A stretch of DNA of 13,035 bases from Fragilaria radians. Taxonomy: Eukaryota > Bacillariophyta > Fragilariophyceae > Fragilariales > Fragilariaceae. The DNA lies in the NCBI GenBank assembly GCA_900642245.1, contig CAAAJI010000818.1:11194-24228 (forward strand). The letters run 5' to 3'. The notes under the pieces are model-generated. The model was not told the origin of the DNA. It did not search any database and saw only the letters and a program-made list of their open reading frames with translations. The position numbers were made by a program, and so were the translations under genes. Shown piece by piece: positions 8,613 to 13,035 of this stretch (positions are counted from its first letter, which is position 1; each line of letters starts with the position of its first letter).

Positions 8613-10047
8613 TCTTTCTTGGTAGTACCCGTAGGTTGGCATGTAGTATGGATCTGTCTTGTATTCTTTTCTTTGACTTGTTGATCATGCCTGATTGCAT
8701 GTGATCTAAGGGAATTATATGTTTCTGAAAAGGACTTATCATTCACCAATGCTTCAAAAACAGTATAAACCATGCCAAAATTTTGTGCATTCTGTACCAA
8801 TCTTCGTTTCTTGATGTCATCATCATTCCAAGTAGTTTGTACCAGTAAAGCAAGTTCTGTCAATGCATCTTCATAGTCTTGTACCTATTTAAACAGCCCC
8901 CCTTTACAATGACGAGTAAAGACTGTTGTAATGACATTTTCTAACTTTTTAATCCTAACATTCCTATTGCCATCAGTCTCATATTGATTAACTAATTGAT
9001 ACCATGCCCAGTTACCATCTTGTTTGTTTCTATTTTCCATCAAGATTCTATGCCCTATTCCACCTTGACAAGCACTGAGTAGTGCGCCATACAGTGTGCG
9101 CGCATCCTTTTTAATCTGAGATGCTGTAGAAACGTCACCCATGAAATCAACAAAACATTCTACCTCTTTTTCTAAGTAAGCAGTCTGAAAATCTGTATCA
9201 AATAGATAACCTGCACCAATTTGTCCATAATGGCCCTGTACACAATTTCTAAAAAGTTCAAAACGATCTATGATTCCATTCCAAATGATTCTTTAAGGGT
9301 TGAACTAGATGTCTCTCATCATTTGCAGCTGATATAGCGTGCGACCTCCCCTTAATCATTTTCATGAAAGTACTTGGGTGATCTGGCACTTGGTGCTCAT
9401 CTATACCTAAGGGATAGTGCTCTTCTTCATAGGATTTCTTAATCTCATTTCTATATCATTCAAATCTGGTTTTTGCATAAATGCATGATTTAAATTCTTT
9501 GGATAGAAGTCATGAGCATTGGATTCTTCAGAAGTCTTAGATTGTCTGAGAGGACACTTGGTGAAGATGCTTGGCTAATGCTTGCTATACTCTCCTTGGA
9601 TCTAGTACTGAATGTAGATCCGATTAAAGAATCTTGTGTTGTAAAATCTTCTAAGCAATTTAAGAATTCTTTCCTGATCTGCCAATAACATGCCATATAA
9701 TGCATTTTCAATGTGGCTATTTTGTCTGCATTTAGAAGATTGCTTTCTTCCTCAAACGTGGATGGGATTCATTTCTCTGTTAAAGCCGCATGTTCCTCTA
9801 ACGCAGATTTTTCTTTGATTGACGTCTTAAAATGCTTTCCCAAACAAATTACCTTCATAATGGAATCTTGGAAAACAGAACCTAGTAGATCTTGACGTGA
9901 AAACATATTTCCAAAATCATGTAAGTCCAAATTGGATAAATGGATCATGTTTTTGATGCTGCAGAGGTTCATAGAGATGATCAATAATTTAAACATATTG
10001 TATAGGCCCATGACTTCAAAAAGGTTTTCAATTTCTGATGATACATC
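8513..10047 (-). pseudogene. gag: Ty3/gypsy gag, main part
   Basis: Gag forms the capsid of the virus-like particle. Read from 10044, the frame holds a helical start (EIENLFEVMGLYNMFKLL), a TGA at 9769-9771 in a frame that otherwise runs to 9490, then at least two frame changes between 9490 and 9290. It continues through GIIDRFELFRNCVQGHYGQI and LYGALLSACQGGIGHRILME to 8885. TAG at 8882-8884 interrupts GLFK-VQDYEDALTELALL, where related proteins would have Trp. The last part (8863-8513) ends with RSHAIRHDQQVKEKNTRQIH. No zinc knuckle is visible. The family match is from memory of diatom gypsy gag proteins; the position upstream of protease supports it. The N-terminal piece lies beyond the solo LTR. 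Confidence 0.78.
10043..10047. repeat. 5-bp target site duplication, left
   Basis: ACATC, repeated at 10623-10627 immediately outside the 575-bp insertion. The two extra matching bases TG on the inner side belong to the LTR end on the left and to gag on the right. Confidence 0.8.
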
Positions 10048-10109
10048 TGACGTACCTTAGAGTACAGTTCATGAAGATAATACCTTACACTCAGGTTGTA
10101 AGCAATGTC

Positions 10110-10154
10110 AGTCTAGTAATACTAATATAGATCAACTATATAGATTACTAGACT
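10110..10154. repeat. hairpin-forming inverted repeat in the solo LTR
   Basis: Arms AGTCTAGTAAT (10110-10120) and ATTACTAGACT (10144-10154) are perfectly complementary over 11 bp, and ATATAG/CTATAT pairing extends the stem toward a small loop. It could form a cruciform or an RNA hairpin near one LTR end. Role unknown. Confidence 0.8.
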
Positions 10155-10472
10155 AAGAGATGTGATTGTGTACCAATACTGGAGACGTCCAAGTATTGCT
10201 TAGTACATAGTAAATAGTATCAGAAACAATGTTCTTCTATTTACTCATCCAACTGTTGAATAAGTTACATAGTTAACTATTCCTTTGTATATATATTCCA
10301 CAAATTCAATTAGACAGTACTTTATCTGAATTTAGTGAGGTTTAAATATTGCTTATAAATGAAAAGATACTTTTATATTCTCCAGAACCGCTATATTCCA
10401 CGATAGGAACAATAGTTCCAGATTCCAAGTAATTAATTGGAATGCATACTAGTATACCTAGTTACTCCTAGC

Positions 10473-10506
10473 AATTCCTTCAAGAACAAAAGATCTTGAA
10501 GGAATT
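10473..10506. repeat. 13-bp perfect hairpin in the solo LTR
   Basis: AATTCCTTCAAGA (10473-10485) is the exact inverse complement of 10494-10506, with an 8-base loop ACAAAAGA. A 10-bp palindrome ATACTAGTAT sits just to the left (10446-10455). It might be a transcript stem-loop or a protein site; no evidence separates these. Confidence 0.85.
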
Positions 10507-10622
10507 TGCCACGTGAACTATTTTAATCACAAACAAAAAGAGTCACGTCAGACTATCATGCGTGAACAATAGAGTAGTTTTAAAATAGAATTATATTTTT
10601 CTACTCCTAAGAACACAGAGCA

Positions 10623-10627
10623 ACATC
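10623..10627. repeat. 5-bp target site duplication, right
   Basis: ACATC, matching 10043-10047 on the other side of the solo LTR. On the minus strand it is the GATGT of the gag codons for Asp-Val. Confidence 0.8.
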
Positions 10628-10946
10628 TGGAGATCCCCGAAATGTAGCTTTAGATGACAATTTACTTTTATTGCTATGACTATCCTCATGACCTTTAATG
10701 ACTGGAGAATTATCTCTCTTAGGACTGTGAAGTATATCTAACTTTTGCTCCTCAGGTAGATGGTGCTGACTTGATAATTCTGGGCATTTTTGTGTCTTTA
10801 GATGCGATATACCTTTTTGTCTGACGGCCCTCTGGTTGTCTAACATGACCACCAAAATGTTTTGTACTAAATTTTGCTGACCTCGTAAGTCCTTGGTCTC
10901 CTTCCTTTTGATTTTGGGTGACTCCCCTTTTTGTAGGTAAACTCAT
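10623..10946 (-). pseudogene. gag: Ty3/gypsy gag, N-terminal part
   Basis: The likely start is the ATG at 10946-10944 (MSLPTKRGVTQNQKEGD). The segment is hydrophilic, rich in Lys, Ser, Gln and His, and of low complexity, as is usual for the start of gag. A frameshift lies in the overlap 10752-10855, after which the second frame (LPEEQKLDILHSPKRDNSPV) leads to SPDV at the solo-LTR insertion point. On excision of the LTR this frame joins the rest of gag without a shift. Assignment to gag rests on this junction and on position, since the segment itself carries no diagnostic motif. Confidence 0.6.
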
Positions 10947-11212
10947 GATGCTGATGATTTTGTATAATACAATCTTATTCAAGCATGATAACGTTTTGAC
11001 TTTACCGTTGACAGGTTCAACTTATACAAAGATTGTTTAGACTTAACACAAGACGGATTTAATTTATTAGATGAAGTTTTAGACTTAAGGAAAAATAACT
11101 TAAGCAGGTAGGTATTGATGAAATTTGCCTAATTCTGTTGAATTAAGCCTCTATCCGTAGGTTTAAGGATGATCATAGTAGATGTTGATTGAAATTCCTG
11201 CTTAAAAACTCT
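10947..11212 (-). other. gypsy 5' leader, proximal part
   Basis: Lies between the tandem repeats and the gag ATG. No coding sequence. I looked for a primer binding site starting TGG just after a CA end on the minus strand and found no convincing one, so the LTR boundary is not located. Confidence 0.4.
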
Positions 11213-11400
11213 GAACTTGGATTGGTAGTTCACAACTGAGCCTGAGTAGTTCAAGGAAGTACAGCTTCAGTTGAACTTGGGTTGGTAGAAGACAACCACA
11301 GCCTGAGTAGTCAAGAAGTACAGCTGTAGTTGAACTTGAAAGTTGGTAGAAGACAAGAGTGACCTGTGATGCCGGAAGTACTATCACAATTGAACTTGAC
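11213..11400. repeat. 60-bp tandem repeats, three units plus a partial
   Basis: Units begin with GAACTTG at 11213, 11273, 11332 and 11392, giving lengths of 60, 59 and 60 and a partial fourth. Each has TTGGTAG near the start and GAAGTACAGCT or a relative near the end. Units 1 and 2 are most alike; unit 3 is more diverged in the middle. On the minus strand they are downstream of the TATA box and upstream of gag, so they would be in the transcript leader. Confidence 0.85.
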
Positions 11401-11527
11401 AGCTTGAAATCCCAGTAGACACTTCCAATGAAAGAACAGAAAAACAGGAAAACAGAAGGCAGGAAGAGAGGAAGTGGGAGATCAAGCACAGACAGTGTTA
11501 ACTCTGGGTCTGAACCAGATTATCAAA

Positions 11528-11535
11528 TTTATATA
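11528..11535 (-). promoter_or_regulatory. TATA box facing gypsy gag
   Basis: Minus strand reads GCGGTATATAAATTTG. A start site 25-30 bases on (about 11500) would give a leader of about 550 bases through the tandem repeats to the gag ATG. Just upstream (minus sense) ACCGCT and AGCGGT form 6-bp inverted arms around a GC-richer segment (11535-11575) that stands out from the AT-rich surroundings. It would be the U3 promoter if this is the 5' LTR. Confidence 0.5.
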
Positions 11536-12485
11536 CCGCTTGGATGGGCCCCGTGGGTGAGGGTAACGTATAGCGGTCTAACTCAAAAAGGATTATACTG
11601 AAGAGAGTGAAGTTCCAGTTCTTGTGACCTTCCAGCAAAGATCCCTGTGGATTCCAGTGCCAGCTGCTTTACGTGTTTTAGTTCTGGTGTCAGCTCACCC
11701 AAAATTGCGGAGTTTTGTCTGACTTTGCGCTTGGTCTATGTTATTGCTTGGGCCTAATCTTCCACTTGCGCACTATTCAGCTTTTATTGTCTTCCTTGCA
11801 ACAACTTCACTCAAAAAGTAAATCCACTAGTGGAAAAACTCTTTGTTAGGCTTTTAAGGACTTGTACGTGTCCCAGGCTATAAAAATAACTTGATTGTTA
11901 TCCCACCAGCGCTCACCAGGCCTGGGGCTTGTGCTTTCACAAGGGATTTGAGATTTATTCCTCCACTCTGCGACTAATCCTGTAGCCCTTCAACGTGGGA
12001 TTTATACAGTTTTCTTCTGCCTCTCAGCAGGGAGCATCAATGAGGATTGGGTTTGCGTTCAAAATTCTCGGTTTATGCTTGGAGAGGGTGAGCCAAGTGT
12101 TAAGGAGTTTCTTTCTTCTCCCGCAATGTGTGTTTAAGGTAAGTTTTTAAACGTTTCTTGCTTCTCTTGCAGTGATGCGTATGGTAAAAAGGCAAGTAAG
12201 CCTTCCCGGCTTGCTATTTTTCTGTAGCTTTGCTGCTACAAATTCTTTAGACTTTTCTTGTCTTGTTTTATAGAGCTGTCTCTCTGATGTGTTAGTTGAA
12301 TGTTAGGACCTTTTTAGCAATTCAACAGAAAAGGAATTTTTGCAAGAAATGACAATAATCACACACGCACACACACACAAGTGTTGATGCAATCAAGATG
12401 AGCAATCAAAAAACACAAGAGCTTTACCTTTGCAGTTACCTTGGTAGCTTCTTTGTAGCTGAGGGAGTCTGGGTTGTTTATGAAC
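11536..12485. other. unassigned stretch upstream of the gypsy promoter
   Basis: No protein family is seen on either strand and stops are frequent. By position it could be the U3 part of a long 5' LTR or older host DNA. It holds a plus-strand CTATAAAAATA near 11880, a 7-bp inverted pair GTTGAAT/ATTCAAC at about 12296-12326, and a CA microsatellite (12360-12379). Intron-like signals (GTAAGT at 12139, pyrimidine-rich tract, AG at 12171) exist without any coding exon. Confidence 0.5.
12360..12379. repeat. (CA)n microsatellite
   Basis: CA run with a single G interruption (CACACACGCACACACACACA). Simple sequence repeat. Confidence 0.9.
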
Positions 12486-12556
12486 TGGAAAGATGAATTT
12501 GTTCTAAAATAAAATTAAGCTAGAAATTATTATTTTGTGTAAATTGTGAGCCTATA
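12486..12556 (-). repeat. right 71-bp inverted repeat
   Basis: Inverse complement of 1019-1089 with 67 of 71 identities, no gaps, and an identical outer 33 bases. Flanked outside by CACTAAC. Its inner edge continues as CCAGTT (minus sense), which is shared with the gypsy-internal copy but not with the left repeat. Confidence 0.9.
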
Positions 12557-13035
12557 CACTAACATATATAAACTATCACAATATCTTTCTATTGCCAAAA
12601 TTAATCACCAATCCAAAATACCATGTCTCCAAAAAATTGAACATTCATCAAGCCTTTTAAATAATATCACTCTGAAAAGGAAGAACGAAAGTTATTCAGG
12701 ATACATAATTGAGAATGGAGATTCTAGGATTCGTTTTGGCAATGGCATTCTTCATCAAAATTTTGTTGCAAAGTATCACGTGTAAAGAAATGGATACGAA
12801 AGAGAAACACTATCAAAATAATTCGTGGATTGTATACACGTCGACAACAAATGATGACGATGTATAATTTGTCCAATCATATCAAGTCACACTGAATAAG
12901 ATCCAAAAGATTTGATACAAACATTAGAATTAAGTCATAATTTTCATTTCTACACTTTCTTTATCTCCTTTGCCCAACCTCAATCGTTCGTTAATCTACG
13001 TGTTGAATGGACCTGACGATTGCAGTAAAATAATA
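12557..13035. other. right flank, no recognisable gene
   Basis: AT-rich. A plus-strand open frame of 79 codons (12546-12785) begins inside the right 71-bp repeat. Its later part (about 12700-12785) looks mildly protein-like (RIRFGNGI), but I recognise no family and it lacks support. No repeat shared with the left flank was found. Confidence 0.5.

Larger units (their letters stand above)
10048..10622. mobile_element. solo LTR, 575 bp, inserted in gag
   Basis: Starts TGACGTACC and ends CAGAGCA, so it has the TG...CA termini of LTRs, and is flanked by the 5-bp duplication ACATC. Outside it, the gag codons fit together in one frame (PDV joined to SSEIENLF), which shows that it inserted into an older gag. 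It has no coding sequence in any frame. TATA-like sequences occur on both strands (minus ATATAAAAG near 10370; plus GTATATATATT near 10287), so orientation is uncertain. Two strong hairpins lie inside. A solo LTR arises by recombination between the two LTRs of a full element. The parent family was not identified. Confidence 0.8.
5637..11535 (-). mobile_element. broken Ty3/gypsy retrotransposon with leader and promoter
   Basis: Domain order on the minus strand is gag, protease, RT, RNase H, integrase, which is the Ty3/gypsy order. A TATA box (11528-11535), a leader with 60-bp repeats, and the gag start (10946) lie upstream in the right orientation. The copy is interrupted by a solo LTR inside gag (10048-10622), and its RT core is replaced by a 54-bp repeat fragment (7683-7736). 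At least ten frameshifts or stops are visible. No LTR pair could be found by eye, so the exact ends are unknown. Confidence 0.75.
1019..12556. mobile_element. candidate 11.5-kb composite element bounded by 71-bp inverted repeats
   Basis: A 71-bp sequence at 1019-1089 recurs in inverted orientation at 12486-12556 with 67 of 71 identities and no gap. Outermost bases are TATAGGCTCAC on both sides. Because the ends are TA-rich, a TA or TATA target duplication is possible but cannot be separated from the repeat itself. Everything recognisable between the repeats is retroelement debris on the minus strand. No transposase was recognised inside, so a non-autonomous DNA transposon swollen by nested insertions is one reading. 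Two independent inserts of a short repeat, or a segmental rearrangement, are others. Confidence 0.35.

Noticed and set aside
11202..11489. 95-codon minus-strand open frame with many Leu and Ser
   Set aside because: It is a translation of the 60-bp tandem repeats; the apparent repeats in protein follow from the DNA repeat, and it lies in the leader upstream of gag.
12139..12172. Intron-like sequence GTAAGT ... TTGCAG
   Set aside because: Only 34 bases long and not flanked by coding sequence; a longer version ending at a later AG is also unsupported by exons.
12546..12785. 79-codon plus-strand open frame
   Set aside because: It starts inside the right 71-bp repeat, is AT-rich, and matches no family that I know; too weak to call a gene.
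1..13035. CRISPR array, bacterial operon or phage origin
   Set aside because: There are no regularly spaced identical repeats and no ribosome binding site pattern; all recognisable proteins are eukaryotic retroelement types.

Overview
This window looks like AT-rich, repeat-dominated nuclear DNA from a eukaryotic microalga, most likely a diatom or another stramenopile. The reasons are the retroelement families, recognised from memory of protein families and not by search: a Ty1/copia integrase of the diatom (CoDi-like) type, a Ty3/gypsy gag-pol of the kind common in diatoms, a second copia lineage, and a LINE with an RNase H domain. I see no intact host gene, no rRNA and no convincing tRNA gene.

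Layout. Positions 1-1018 are unassigned flank with simple repeats and one tRNA-like patch. At 1019-1089 lies a 71-bp repeat whose inverted copy sits at 12486-12556 (67 of 71 bases identical). Between them is an 11.5-kb block of retroelement debris. All the coding pieces are on the minus strand, so the order below runs left to right but each piece reads right to left: LINE C-terminal part with RNase H (1302-3016), copia reverse transcriptase (3017-3886), copia protease and gag end (about 3820-4688), CoDi-like integrase (4689-5460), a short spacer, then a nearly full-length but broken Ty3/gypsy element: integrase (5637-6754), RNase H (6714-7475), a reverse transcriptase without its catalytic core (7490-7853), protease (about 7854-8612) and gag (about 8513-10946). 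A 5' leader follows, with 60-bp tandem repeats (11213-11400) and a TATA box (11528-11535). Positions 11536-12485 and 12557-13035 are unassigned.

Three structures stand out. First, the 71-bp repeats are inverted and flanked by TA-rich bases, so they could be the terminal inverted repeats of a large DNA transposon that collected retroelements. A third, 54-bp partial copy lies at 7683-7736, exactly where the gypsy RT core with its YxDD motif is missing. Second, the gypsy gag is split by a clean 575-bp TG...CA insertion (10048-10622) with a 5-bp duplication ACATC. Removing it restores the gag frame at the junction, so it is a solo LTR. Third, the debris forms in-frame chimeras: CoDi integrase joined to copia gag in one 366-codon open frame, and copia RT joined to LINE sequence leading into a LINE RNase H.

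Nothing here is likely to work as a complete retroelement. Frameshifts, stops (several at expected Trp or Arg codons) and changed catalytic residues are spread over all elements. The longest surviving open frames are the integrase-gag chimera, the LINE RNase H frame and the gypsy RNase H frame.
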